DNA of 64,000 bases, from contig CALBSO010000109.1 of assembly GCA_937968015.1 (NCBI GenBank), positions 103,551 to 167,550 of the forward strand, read 5' to 3'. Shown here one piece after another: positions 8,739 to 17,641 of this stretch. The stretch comes from an uncultured Thermomicrobia bacterium (GTDB lineage: Bacteria > Chloroflexota > Chloroflexia > Thermomicrobiales > JALYUS01). A program made the translations under genes and the position numbers. How positions within the stretch are numbered: the stretch's first letter is position 1; every line of letters starts with the position of its first letter. The notes below the pieces were generated by a model, which saw nothing but the letters and a program-made list of their open reading frames with translations, was not told the DNA's origin and ran no database searches.

Positions 8739-9689
8739 GTGACACCCGAGCCGGACATTTCCATCGTCATTGTGAGCCGCAATACGCGGGAGCTGCTGCG
8801 CGCTTGCCTGCGCTCAATCCGCGAGCATTGTGATGGGTATACCGTTGAGACGATCGTCGTGGAGAGCGACTCCCACGATGGCACCGCCGCGATGGTGCGC
8901 GAGGCATTCCCGGAGGTTATCCTGCTCGAACCGGGGGAGAATACCGGGTTTGCGCGGGGGAACAATCTCGGCATCAAGCGGGCGCGTGGCGCGTGTGTGC
9001 TCCTCCTGAACCCCGATACGGAACTGACCTTGGGGGCACTCGCTACGCTCTATCGTGCGCTGGACGCTGATTCGGCGGTCGGTGTCGTCGGCCCGCTCCT
9101 GCGTTATCCCGACGGCACGATCCAGCCGTCGCGCCGCCGTTTCCCGACGCTCGCGACCGCGCTCGTTGAAAGCACACTCATCCAGGAATGGTGGCCGGAT
9201 CATCCTGCCCTCGCGCGCTATTACCGCTCGGACATGCCCGACGATGTGTCGCAGGATGTGGACTGGCTCGTCGGCGCCTGCCTCCTTGTGCGGCGGGGCG
9301 TCTTCGCGACGGTCGGGTTGCTCGACGAACGGCTCTTCCTCTATTCGGAGGAGCCGGAATGGTGCTGGCGTGTGCGGCGGGCGGGGTGGCGCGTCCGCTA
9401 CGTGCCGGAGGCCGAGGTGCGGCATCATGAGGGGACGAGCACCGGCCAAAACGTGATCGCGCGGCAGCGGGCGTTCGCCGTCAGTAAGACGCATCTGATG
9501 GGCGCACTCTATGGTCCGGTCGTGGGATTGGCGACACGCATCGCGCTCGTGGCAGATCAGATGGTCCGGCTCATCCGGGAAGCGGCGAAATGGTCGCTCG
9601 GCCATAAACGCGATCTTCGCGCCGCGCGGGTGCTGGCGTCGTGGGCGACGATTCGCGCGTTGATCCTCCCGACCGGTCGAGGACGCTGA
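8739..9689 (+). CDS. Glycosyltransferase family 2
   Basis: A 316-residue GT-A glycosyltransferase. It starts with the strand DISIVIVSRNTRELLRACL, has the family segment EPGENTGFARGNNLGIKRA, and carries NPDTEL (residues 88-93) in place of the DxD metal-binding motif. Later DERLFLYSEEPEWCWRVRRAGW matches the acceptor/catalytic region of rhamnosyltransferase-like GT2 enzymes. The C-terminal third is amphipathic and probably membrane associated. The start is GTG 8739 with no clear Shine-Dalgarno. First gene of a three-gene cassette with a GT4 enzyme and a GT39-like membrane protein, pointing to surface glycan assembly. Confidence 0.9.
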   Translation: MTPEPDISIVIVSRNTRELLRACLRSIREHCDGYTVETIVVESDSHDGTAAMVREAFPEVILLEPGENTGFARGNNLGIKRARGACVLLLNPDTELTLGALATLYRALDADSAVGVVGPLLRYPDGTIQPSRRRFPTLATALVESTLIQEWWPDHPALARYYRSDMPDDVSQDVDWLVGACLLVRRGVFATVGLLDERLFLYSEEPEWCWRVRRAGWRVRYVPEAEVRHHEGTSTGQNVIARQRAFAVSKTHLMGALYGPVVGLATRIALVADQMVRLIREAAKWSLGHKRDLRAARVLASWATIRALILPTGRGR

Positions 9690-9691
9690 AC

Positions 9692-10942
9692 ATGGCGCCC
9701 CGCGTCCTGCTCGTCTCCGCCGAGTACCCGCCCACGCCGGGCGGTGTCGGTGATTACACCGCGCTCCTTGCGGAGAGTCTCGCGGACATCGGTGCATCCG
9801 TTGCGGTGTTGACTTCTCCGACGAGCGGTAGGACGTTGAACGAGGCCATTACCGTGTTTCCTGTCGTCCGCCGTTGGGATTGGGGTATCGCGCGTCTTGT
9901 ACGTGAGATAGTCAAAGAAGTACGGCCCGATATCCTCCACCTTCAATACCAGACAGGGATGTACCGGATGCATCCGGCGATTAATTTGTTGCCCGGACGA
10001 TCCCCGTTCGCGCGGGGAGAGGGGTATCGTTACGCGCCGGAGATACACCTTCGACCGAGGTTCGTGACAACGTTTCACGATCTGCGTCCTCCGTATCTCT
10101 TTCCAAAGGCTGGCCCTCTACGCAGACGGATCACCTACCATCTTGCTCGCGAAAGCGACGCCGTGATTGCGACGAACGGCGCGGACGCGCGGTCGCTTCA
10201 GGAATGGAACTGCACGACGGCGCTCATCCCGATAGGGAGTAACATCCCCCCGGCAGCCGCGCGCGATGCGCGGGCGATCCGCGCGCGGTACGCGATTCCC
10301 GCCGAGGCGGCGCTGCTGACGACATTCGGACTGATGAACCAGTCGAAGGGCATCGAGGCAGTGATAGACGCATTCGCTGTGCTGCGGCGGGAAGGGACGG
10401 ACGCACATCTTCTGCTCGTCGGCGCGGGAGCAGGCGTGAATGATCCGACGAATCAGGCGACCGAGGCCGCCGTTGCGACGCGATGCGCGGCAGCGGGGCT
10501 GACCGCGTTCGTGCGAAAGACGGGCCAACTCCCCGCTGTCGAAGTCGCGGAGGCATTAGCGGCGAGCGATGTCTGCATACTGCCGTACCGCGATGGCGCG
10601 TCGCCACGGCGTGGGAGCCTGCTCGCCGCGCTCGCGCAGGGCATCCCGGTCGTCACGACGACGCCCGCAACCGGCGCATACGATGGCTTGCCCACGTTCC
10701 GCGATGGCGAGGTTGCGCGGTGCGTCCCGGCGGGCGATGCGCGGGCCGTCGCGGAGGCCGTGCAAGCGATCCGGCGTGACGATGCCCTCGCGGCACGCTT
10801 GCGCGTCGGCGCCGCTGCCTACGCGGCGCGGTATACGTGGCCCGCGATTGCCGCGCAGACGCTTGCGCTGTACAAGACGCTTGGGGTAGTGACAGCGGAA
10901 GAAACGGTCTCGCCGGTCGTGATGTCGGGAGTGGAACGCTGA
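9692..10942 (+). CDS. Glycosyltransferase family 4 (GT-B)
   Basis: A 416-residue GT-B glycosyltransferase. The N-terminal domain opens with RVLLVSAEYPPTPGGVGDY, the donor-domain entry typical of family 4, and the C-terminal domain has the nucleotide-sugar region LPYRDGASPRRGSLLAALAQGIPVV. Normally an E(x7)E motif lies here; it is not intact, as the first Glu is replaced. ATG 9692 starts 2 bases after the GT2 stop; the longer frame from 9641 is unlikely. About residues 101-115 (LLPGRSPFARGEGYR) are encoded by a GC-rich palindrome that resembles the intergenic repeats and appears to be an in-frame insertion. Confidence 0.88.
   Translation: MAPRVLLVSAEYPPTPGGVGDYTALLAESLADIGASVAVLTSPTSGRTLNEAITVFPVVRRWDWGIARLVREIVKEVRPDILHLQYQTGMYRMHPAINLLPGRSPFARGEGYRYAPEIHLRPRFVTTFHDLRPPYLFPKAGPLRRRITYHLARESDAVIATNGADARSLQEWNCTTALIPIGSNIPPAAARDARAIRARYAIPAEAALLTTFGLMNQSKGIEAVIDAFAVLRREGTDAHLLLVGAGAGVNDPTNQATEAAVATRCAAAGLTAFVRKTGQLPAVEVAEALAASDVCILPYRDGASPRRGSLLAALAQGIPVVTTTPATGAYDGLPTFRDGEVARCVPAGDARAVAEAVQAIRRDDALAARLRVGAAAYAARYTWPAIAAQTLALYKTLGVVTAEETVSPVVMSGVER
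9991..10037. repeat. GC-rich palindrome inside the GT4 coding region
   Basis: TCCCCG (10001-10006) and CGGGGA (10013-10018) form a stem, extended by ACGAT/ATCGT flanks. The core resembles the CCCCTTCCC/GGGGAGGGG intergenic palindromes. It preserves the frame and adds an Arg/Gly-rich loop to the enzyme. Confidence 0.5.
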
Positions 10943-12999
10943 TGGCGGTCGTCGGGCAACAAACGACGGCACATGCGGCATCGCCGCCACGCCAACGTTT
11001 CCACTGGGTTTACGGGCGCGGTGAGATACTCCCACTTCTGTTGCTCACGTTGCTCACACTGCTCGGTGGTCTCATGCGCCGTTATCATCTCGGCCAGCAA
11101 GGTCTCTGGTTCGACGAAGCGGATCTCGTGATGCGCGCCCGTCAGCCGTTGCCGGATTTGCTGCGGAACTTCCTCAGTCCGGGCGAGAACGGGCCGCTCT
11201 ATACTTTCGGCATGGCCTTGTGGGTCAAGGTCCTGGGCACATCGGAAGTCGCCGTCCGGTTGCCCTCGGCCATCGCGGGGACGCTCGCGATCCCCGCGAT
11301 GTACGGCCTCGGGCGCGCCCTGCGTAGCCCACGCCTCGGCCTGATCGCCGCCGCGCTCCTCACCGTCTCGCCGTACGCGCACTGGTACGCGCAGGACGCG
11401 AAGATGTACAGCCTGCTCATCCTCCTCACGATCGTGGCGACGTGGGTGCTGCTCGTTGCGATCCGGCGCGGGGGCGCGGCGTGGATCGTCTACGGGATTG
11501 TTGCGGCGCTGACATTGGGCATCCATGCCACATTCCTCCTGGCGCTCGCCGCGCACGCCGTGATCGCCACTCGCCTCTGGCGTGCGGGATACGGCGTGCG
11601 GCCGGCGGGGCGGCAGGCACGCGGGCTGGCAATCCTCATTGGTGTAGCCGCGCTCCCGCTCCTTATCTGGGGCGCGATCTTCGCCGTCCGAAATGGTCCG
11701 ACATGGCAGGTGAAGGCTACACCCTGGGCGCTCCTTCACCGCATGCTCGTCGAATTCAGTGTCACGCATCGTGCCGGTGATGCCACACAGGCGTGGGGCG
11801 CCTCGCTCTACGTCGTGTTCGCCGCCCTCGGTGTCGTTTTGACGTGGCGGGCGGGGAAGGGAGGAGCCTTCCCTCCGCGCCTTGCGCTGCTCATTGTCGG
11901 CGCGATGACCGCCGTGCCGAGCGTGCTCTTCATGCTGCTCTCGCTGCAACGCGCGGTCTTTGAGCCTCGCTACCTCATCGTCGCGCTGCCGGGCTTTCTG
12001 CTCCTTGCCGCGCTCGGGATTGATGGTCTGCTGCGCTGGCGCCCGACGTGGCTGCTCGCCGGTGCGGGCGGCATCGCCGTGTTGATCGTGACGGGGATAC
12101 CGTTGCGGGATGTGAATTTCTCGACCGTGCCGCAAAAAGAGGATTGGCGCGAGGCGTACCGCCATCTCGCGGAGCACGCGCGCGCCGGTGATGGCGTCGT
12201 GATCTATCCGGGCTACCTCCGTTCAACCTACGACTACTACGCGATGCAGTTCCCGGCGCTGCGCAATCTCTCGGTCGTCACGCCGCCATCGCTCGCGCCG
12301 GGAACAGAGATTTCCGACCGCGCGTTGGAGGCATTCTTTACGGCGAATACACAGGGTTGGGAACGCGCCTGGCTCGTCGAGTCGCCGGAGCGCGCGCCGA
12401 GTCAGGACCCGGATGGGCGGATTCTCGGCTTCTATACGGAGGGCATTCCCGTCGTCAACCCGCGCGGACAGACGCTCTTCGAGCAACAGAAGTATAATGG
12501 CGTTCTTCTCGATTGCTTCGCCTACGACGGGCCATATCGCGCCGACCGGCCGCCGCCGCAAGTGACGCCCGATCTCCGCATCGGCAACACAGGTATCGGT
12601 CTCTTCGGCGTGTCGCTCGAAACGCCGGGAGGAGGTACGTCGGTTGCGCGCGGATCGTTCGCGCCGCTTCTGCTCCGCTGGACCGTGCTGGACGGGGCGA
12701 TCTCGGACGATTACACCGTACTTGTCCGGCTCGTGGATGCGACGGGTCGCGAGGTGGGCCGGTACGACATCCCGCCGCTCGATGGCCACTGGGCGACGAG
12801 TACCTGGCAGCCGAAGGATGACCCCTACGACCCGCATGACCTCTCTATTCCGTCCGCCCTCGCGCCGGGGCAGTACCGTATCCTCATTGGCATGGCGCCC
12901 GTGAGCGATCCCACGCACCCGCTGCCCATCTTGAGTCGCGACGGCGCGCGCGTAGACACCAATGGGTTGGTCGCGGTCATGCCGATCACCGTGACATAA
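10942..12999 (+). CDS. GT39-like membrane glycosyltransferase with C-terminal soluble domain
   Basis: A 685-residue protein. About ten membrane helices occupy residues 30-395. The first extracytoplasmic loop has LWFDEADLV (WFDE), the signature of the GT39/ArnT-like dolichyl or undecaprenyl-phosphate-sugar transferases, where the Asp is catalytic. The later loop HWYAQDAKMYSL is also typical. The C-terminal 280 residues are soluble, probably outside, and end in a beta-rich domain. ATG 10942 overlaps the GT4 stop (TGATG); the frame upstream to 10837 is a shadow. It probably transfers a lipid-linked sugar on the outer face of the membrane, completing the cassette. Confidence 0.85.
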   Translation: MAVVGQQTTAHAASPPRQRFHWVYGRGEILPLLLLTLLTLLGGLMRRYHLGQQGLWFDEADLVMRARQPLPDLLRNFLSPGENGPLYTFGMALWVKVLGTSEVAVRLPSAIAGTLAIPAMYGLGRALRSPRLGLIAAALLTVSPYAHWYAQDAKMYSLLILLTIVATWVLLVAIRRGGAAWIVYGIVAALTLGIHATFLLALAAHAVIATRLWRAGYGVRPAGRQARGLAILIGVAALPLLIWGAIFAVRNGPTWQVKATPWALLHRMLVEFSVTHRAGDATQAWGASLYVVFAALGVVLTWRAGKGGAFPPRLALLIVGAMTAVPSVLFMLLSLQRAVFEPRYLIVALPGFLLLAALGIDGLLRWRPTWLLAGAGGIAVLIVTGIPLRDVNFSTVPQKEDWREAYRHLAEHARAGDGVVIYPGYLRSTYDYYAMQFPALRNLSVVTPPSLAPGTEISDRALEAFFTANTQGWERAWLVESPERAPSQDPDGRILGFYTEGIPVVNPRGQTLFEQQKYNGVLLDCFAYDGPYRADRPPPQVTPDLRIGNTGIGLFGVSLETPGGGTSVARGSFAPLLLRWTVLDGAISDDYTVLVRLVDATGREVGRYDIPPLDGHWATSTWQPKDDPYDPHDLSIPSALAPGQYRILIGMAPVSDPTHPLPILSRDGARVDTNGLVAVMPITVT

Positions 13000-13010
13000 G
13001 ACTGGTGGCT

Positions 13011-13054
13011 GGGTGCCCTTTGGGTAGATTCAGCCTGCGCAGCGATGCAGGCTG
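13011..13054. repeat. Intergenic palindrome pair between convergent genes
   Basis: GGGTGCCCTTTGGGT (13011-13025) is followed by a perfect 8-bp hairpin, CAGCCTGC/GCAGGCTG (13031-13038 and 13047-13054). It lies between the stops of the GT39 gene and formamidase, so it may terminate both. The first part recurs at 24067 and 56049. Confidence 0.5.
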
Positions 13055-13072
13055 GAAAGCCCGCGCTACCAC

Positions 13073-13999
13073 CTATTTGAAGATACTCATCGGCAGGTAC
13101 GCCGAGACGATCCAGTTCGGCGCATCCACGATCTCGCTGATCTTCAAATCCACCGCCGCGCCGCAGAGACAGTACGCCTGCTCGCGCGTCATCGCGTAGT
13201 GCGTGGCGAGGTGGTCAATCATGTAGCGGATCGCCTGCTGGGCATCCGTGAAAAGATCAGGGCCGTGCGCGGTCGTCACGAAGTAGCCGCCGGTGTCCGT
13301 GACCGTCAACTTCTTGCCTGGTGGGGTTGTGAAGCGCAGTTCCGGGATGTTCGCGCCCTTGCTCAGGGTGAACCGCAGCGTGACGGTCATCGGCGTCTCG
13401 ATGCCGGTGCCGTTCACCTCGCCATCCCCTTGCGCGGAGTGGCAATCGCCGCAGGAGAAGAGGGCGCCGGGAACGAGGACAGGGAACGAGACGACCGCGC
13501 CGGGGGTCAGATGGCGGATATCGAGGTTGCCGCCATTCTCGCGCGGCGGGATGGTCGTGAAGCGCCCGTTGTCGCGCGGTGCGACACCCATACACCCACA
13601 GAATGGCTCGTACGGAATGCGGATGTCCGGGCGGAACTCGCAATCCGTTCCGAGATTGTAGTGGTGCAAATAGGGGGCCGAGAAATCGTCCGCGAGCAGG
13701 CCGAAACCGGGGATGACGGCGTTCCAGCCCCATCCTTTGTGCGCGAGGCTGACGACCTCAACATTGAGCGCGTCGCCGGGCGCCGCACCCTCGATGAGGA
13801 CCGGGCCGGTGAGGGGATGAATCGGGTCGAAGCTGAGCGTTGTGAGCGACGCCGACGGCGCGCCGGGGGCGACTTGCCGTGCGGACGCTTCGAGCGTCTC
13901 AAACACAACGGTGTCACCGGGTTGGATACGGAGACGGGGCGGATGGGTGTTGTCCCAGAAGGCGTGCGGCTGGCGGTCATCCAGATGATACGTTGCCAT
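13073..13999 (-). CDS. Acetamidase/formamidase family protein
   Basis: A 308-residue FmdA/AmdA family amidohydrolase, which releases ammonia from formamide or acetamide. Family marks are the N-terminal WDNTHPPRLRIQPGDTVVF, the PYEPFCGCMGVAP segment, the metal-site-like SCGDCHSAQGDGEVNGTGIE, and a Cys pair near the C-terminus (YCLCGAAVDLKISEIVD). ATG 13999 follows AAAGGAG by 9 bases. It is transcribed alone, divergent from the PP2C-like gene. Its substrate could be any small amide; no transporter or urea gene is adjacent. Confidence 0.9.
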   Translation of the reverse strand: MATYHLDDRQPHAFWDNTHPPRLRIQPGDTVVFETLEASARQVAPGAPSASLTTLSFDPIHPLTGPVLIEGAAPGDALNVEVVSLAHKGWGWNAVIPGFGLLADDFSAPYLHHYNLGTDCEFRPDIRIPYEPFCGCMGVAPRDNGRFTTIPPRENGGNLDIRHLTPGAVVSFPVLVPGALFSCGDCHSAQGDGEVNGTGIETPMTVTLRFTLSKGANIPELRFTTPPGKKLTVTDTGGYFVTTAHGPDLFTDAQQAIRYMIDHLATHYAMTREQAYCLCGAAVDLKISEIVDAPNWIVSAYLPMSIFK

Positions 14000-14312
14000 G
14001 AGTGACTGCTCCTTTCATTGGACTGCCGACAGTATGTGCGTTGTTCCTGAACCCTGTTGGCGAGGAAATCTGCCATGCTTCGGCGAATCGAGGCTGCGCG
14101 GTGGCATTGCGGTCTCCTTCGCGGTATGCGGCGTATCGGCGTTGCCCCGCATAGTATGCGCGCCCCGCCGGAGGCGATCAACCGGTTGCCATCAAAAACC
14201 AAAGCCGCGCGGAAGTTGGGCGGAAGGCTTGCGGCATAGCGCAGACCATGAGACAATACGTACGAAGTGAACGTACACTCGAATTGCGTGAGACGAGCGA
14301 TTCGGGGCGGAG
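14000..14312. other. Divergent intergenic region, 313 bases
   Basis: Separates formamidase from the PP2C-like gene. A rightward promoter is proposed at 14250-14279. Two copies of ACGTAC (14258-14263 and 14271-14276) flank the -10 box and could be an operator. Short frames inside have no ribosome-binding site or family resemblance. Nothing else is seen. Confidence 0.4.
14250..14279 (+). promoter_or_regulatory. Candidate promoter of the PP2C-like gene
   Basis: GAGACA (14250-14255), an 18-base spacer and TACACT (14274-14279). The repeated ACGTAC palindromes overlap spacer and -10, suggesting regulation. Confidence 0.4.
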
Positions 14313-16496
14313 ATGACAGGCATTGTCGGGGGTGGCATGGCGTTCGCAATCAGATCGCGCCGCGCCGTACGGGCACAACCCACATGGACGGTCGTGCCGT
14401 TCGACGCGTGCGGTGCGGGTGTCGGCGAGATTCCGCTGACGGTCGCGATCGAAACGCCGCATGATAGCGAGACGTTGCTCATCCTTTGTGCCGAGGCCAT
14501 GCATCCCGACCCGGAGGCGACGCGGCGCTGTCTGCTTGCGCTCGATGCTTTCCGTGCCGGGTATGCCGGGGCGGGGTCGCGCATGCTCACCAACGCACTG
14601 ATCGCGGGCATGGAGGAAGCGAATCGCGCGCTGTACGATCAGCGCGCGTCGCGTGGGATGCATCAGCCGGCCGGTATTGGGCTGACGGCGTTCGTCGCGC
14701 GGGGTGCGGATGCCTACGTTATCCAGGCCGGGCCGGGTCAGGCGCTGATCGTCGGCGCGGAAGCGATCACGGCGCTGCCACCGTTGCATCGCCACGGACA
14801 GCCTGACTCCGCGCCGCTCGGCACGCTCCCGACGGTCGAGCCGGATCTCTTTCATGTGGACGTGGGCGAGGGACTCTTCGCCGCCCTCTGCGTCTCCGCG
14901 CTCGGTCGCGTGTTGTCCCGCGAGGACGACGGGCCGCTCCTGGCATGCGATGCGGCGCATGCGGCGAACTATCTCGTTGCGCTCGGCACACGTTACCGAT
15001 TGCCGCAGGCGTACGGCGTCCTCTGTTCGACGATGAGCGGCAACGACGGGCGATCAGGTGTGTCGCGTCCAGGCGGCACGGTCGGGTGGCCCGCGCCCGC
15101 GATTGCGGAAGACTCGTTTACTGAGACATGGCCTACGGGTCTTCCGCTTCCCGAAGAACCATCCCGGCATGCGCGATACGTGCCCGCGCCTGTGCCTCAG
15201 CGTGACGAGGACGAACCGCGTTGGGACTATCTCGGAGAGCGGGAACAACGCGTTCGATCCGGACGCCAGCGCGGGTGGCGCGGGGAAGCGGCCCGGTCGC
15301 GGGCCGTGCGATGGGACGATCCATATCGCCCGCGCCGCGCCTGGAAGCTACCGCAATTGCCACCGCGCCTCTGGGTTCTCGCCGGTGGGTTTCTGCTCGC
15401 GCTCGCGCTCGCTGCGTTGATCGGCACTGTCCACACACTGGCGGCGCACCGCGCGAACACCGCAACGCTGCATGAGTTGGACGGCATCGCGGCGGCGCGA
15501 TTGCAGGCGGTCGCGCACGGCGACCCCCAGGCGCAATACACCGCACTGACGGCGGTGGGTGGGCAGTTGGAGAAAGTGGCGGCGGAAGGCCGGCAAACAA
15601 CGCGCGTTGCCCAGGAACGGCAGGCGCTGACCCAGGCGCTCGACGCGGCAACTGGCGTGACGCGTGTCACGCCGCGCCCGGTGATGGCGCTGCCGCATTT
15701 TGATGGCGGTCCGGGTAGCCATCGTCTCCTCCTCGCGGGCGACGACGGCAATCTCTACCTCCTTGAACGCGACAAGAACGATTGGGGCGTCTATGCCGTC
15801 AATCCGGTGGCGCAGAAGCCGGATCGCCTGTTCACGACAGGCAATGTCGCCAATAAAGTGCCGGCGGGTGAGTTGCGTGGGTTGATCTGGGTCGGTGGGC
15901 CGGCGACGACGGATCGCACGCGCCTCTTCGCGCGTACCGCGACCGGCGCGTGGGGCGAACTGGCGCTTCCCGCGCTCGCTGAGAACCGCCCGACCGCGAT
16001 CGTCGCGCTCGGCGACGGTCTGTATCTGCTCGACCGCGCGGTCGGCGTCATCGTACGCGTCCCGTTCGCCGGCGGTGGCGGCGTGAAACCATGGACGACC
16101 GACGCGGCGACCGCCGAACTGAAAACGGCGGTGGACATGACGAGCGACGGTCAGACCATCTGGGTGTTGCTCGCGGACGGGCGTGTGCGCGGCTTCGTTG
16201 GTGGGGCGCCCGCGCAACTGATCGCAACCACCGCTATCCCGCCAATCAAGGAACCGACCGCGATCGCGTCCTCCGCGAGCAGCCCGTATCTCTATATCGC
16301 GGATGGAGCACAGGGACGGATCTTGCGCGTGCGGAAGGCCGATGGACGACTGGTACAGGTGTTACGGGCGGCGGACGGCGCGCCACCGATCACGCCGGTG
16401 CAAGGTCTGGCAATAGACGAAGGGAAAGGCACACTGTGGTATGTCACTGCTGACGGGATCGTTACATTGCCATTGCCGCCCGTTGGTGGCGCATAA
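14313..16496 (+). CDS. Membrane protein with degenerate PP2C-like and beta-propeller-like domains
   Basis: A 727-residue protein in three parts. Residues 20-240 follow the strand and helix order of PP2C phosphatases (LLALDAF, MLTNALIAGMEEANRALY, GIGLTAFVARGADAYVIQAG, GEGLFAALCVSALGRVLS), but the metal-binding Asp residues expected in DG and GDSR motifs are missing, so it is probably a pseudo-phosphatase. Residues 245-350 are Arg/Pro-rich and disordered. One membrane helix spans about 353-376. The rest repeats strand blocks such as HRLLLAGDDGNLYLLER and SPYLYIADGAQGRILRV, like NHL or propeller blades outside the cell. ATG 14313 has only a weak ribosome site; ATG 14337 is possible. A role as sensor linked to Ser/Thr signalling is inference. 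Confidence 0.65.
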   Translation: MTGIVGGGMAFAIRSRRAVRAQPTWTVVPFDACGAGVGEIPLTVAIETPHDSETLLILCAEAMHPDPEATRRCLLALDAFRAGYAGAGSRMLTNALIAGMEEANRALYDQRASRGMHQPAGIGLTAFVARGADAYVIQAGPGQALIVGAEAITALPPLHRHGQPDSAPLGTLPTVEPDLFHVDVGEGLFAALCVSALGRVLSREDDGPLLACDAAHAANYLVALGTRYRLPQAYGVLCSTMSGNDGRSGVSRPGGTVGWPAPAIAEDSFTETWPTGLPLPEEPSRHARYVPAPVPQRDEDEPRWDYLGEREQRVRSGRQRGWRGEAARSRAVRWDDPYRPRRAWKLPQLPPRLWVLAGGFLLALALAALIGTVHTLAAHRANTATLHELDGIAAARLQAVAHGDPQAQYTALTAVGGQLEKVAAEGRQTTRVAQERQALTQALDAATGVTRVTPRPVMALPHFDGGPGSHRLLLAGDDGNLYLLERDKNDWGVYAVNPVAQKPDRLFTTGNVANKVPAGELRGLIWVGGPATTDRTRLFARTATGAWGELALPALAENRPTAIVALGDGLYLLDRAVGVIVRVPFAGGGGVKPWTTDAATAELKTAVDMTSDGQTIWVLLADGRVRGFVGGAPAQLIATTAIPPIKEPTAIASSASSPYLYIADGAQGRILRVRKADGRLVQVLRAADGAPPITPVQGLAIDEGKGTLWYVTADGIVTLPLPPVGGA

Positions 16497-16591
16497 TCCG
16501 CTCGACATAATTCGTATGGTATACTCGATGCAGGTAGGAGCGTGGAGAAAGTGATACGAGACGCACCTATTGAGCCGCGAAAGGAGCACGC

Positions 16592-17641
16592 GTGGCGCAA
16601 GATCGCGTAAATGCCCCCGACTGGGATGGCCGCCCGTCGCTCGTCCCGGACGACGCAGCCGCGCCTATCGCGCCGTTGCCTGTGCCTTCCTCGTCGCCAG
16701 CGCCTGCTCCCTTCGCCCATCAGGCCGAAGCGGATTTTGCGGAACTGCTCAACTTCTATCGCATTCCCTGGCTCTACGAACCGACGTCGTTCGCGATCGA
16801 ATGGGAAGATGATGCGGTCACGGAGATGTTCACGCCCGATTTTTACCTTCCCGATCAGGATCTGTATGTCGAGTTGACAACGATGAAGCAGAGCCTGGTG
16901 ACGAAGAAGAACCGCAAGGTACGGCGGCTACGCGAGTTGTATCCCGACCTGCAGATCAAACTGCTCTACCGCCGCGATTACCAGCAACTCGTCGCGCAGT
17001 ACGGCTACGGTGCGCTGGAAATCACCGAACTGCGGCCGGAGGACATTGACCGTATCCTCGTCAGCCCCGCCGAACTCCACGAGCGGGTCGTCGCACTTGG
17101 TGAGCAAATCTCACACGATTATGCCGACCGGACGGTCGTGCTCGTCGGCGTGCTCAAAGGCGTGACCTTCTTCCTGGCGGACCTCGCGCGCGCGATTACG
17201 CGGCCGCTGGCGATTGATTATCTGGCGGTCGCGGGGTATGGGACACCGGCAAAGGGCCGCTCGCGGCAGCCGGGAGCGGTGCGGATCATCAAGGACCTGG
17301 ATGAGGAGATTGTCGGCCAGCATGTGATTCTCGTCGAAGATGTTGTCAATACCGGCTTGTCACTCGCCTATATCCTCAAACACCTGAAGGCGAAGAAGCC
17401 CGCAAGCATCGCGGTCGTGACGCTGCTGGATAAAGTGGACAAGCGCCTCGTGGATGTGCCGCTCGATTACGTCGGCTTTCCGTGCCCGAACGAGTTCGTG
17501 ATCGGGTATGGACTGGACTACCGCGAGCGGTATCGCAACCTGTCGTTCCTTTGCGTGCTGAAGTCGGAGGCGTACGAGCAGACCGCGCCGCTCAGGCCGC
17601 GCGAGGATGTCGTCGTGAGCGAAGTGGCACACACAAAGTAA
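16592..17641 (+). CDS. hpt: Fusion: PD-(D/E)XK nuclease-like domain and hypoxanthine phosphoribosyltransferase
   Basis: A 349-residue protein. The C-terminal half (about 155-330) is a hypoxanthine phosphoribosyltransferase: VLVGVLKGVTFFLADLAR, the PRPP loop VILVEDVVNTGLSL, LLDKVDKR and GYGLDYRERYRNL all match. That activity salvages hypoxanthine or guanine with PRPP. The N-terminal part (45-140) is not part of any HPRT: it has helix EADFAELLNFYRIPWLYEP, then FTPDFYLPDQDLYVELTT, the strand-turn-strand D83...E94 arrangement of PD-(D/E)XK nuclease folds. A Pro/Ala-rich linker (20-42) precedes it. The third catalytic residue would be T96 or K99, so nuclease activity is uncertain. Start is GTG 16592 after AAAGGAG. 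Confidence 0.85.
   Translation: MAQDRVNAPDWDGRPSLVPDDAAAPIAPLPVPSSSPAPAPFAHQAEADFAELLNFYRIPWLYEPTSFAIEWEDDAVTEMFTPDFYLPDQDLYVELTTMKQSLVTKKNRKVRRLRELYPDLQIKLLYRRDYQQLVAQYGYGALEITELRPEDIDRILVSPAELHERVVALGEQISHDYADRTVVLVGVLKGVTFFLADLARAITRPLAIDYLAVAGYGTPAKGRSRQPGAVRIIKDLDEEIVGQHVILVEDVVNTGLSLAYILKHLKAKKPASIAVVTLLDKVDKRLVDVPLDYVGFPCPNEFVIGYGLDYRERYRNLSFLCVLKSEAYEQTAPLRPREDVVVSEVAHTK

Noticed and set aside
10819..12177. 452-codon minus-strand frame
   Set aside because: Antisense to the GT39 gene, dominated by Arg/Glu/His; no fold or start signal.
13199..14005. 268-codon plus-strand frame
   Set aside because: Antisense to formamidase, whose motifs are unmistakable.
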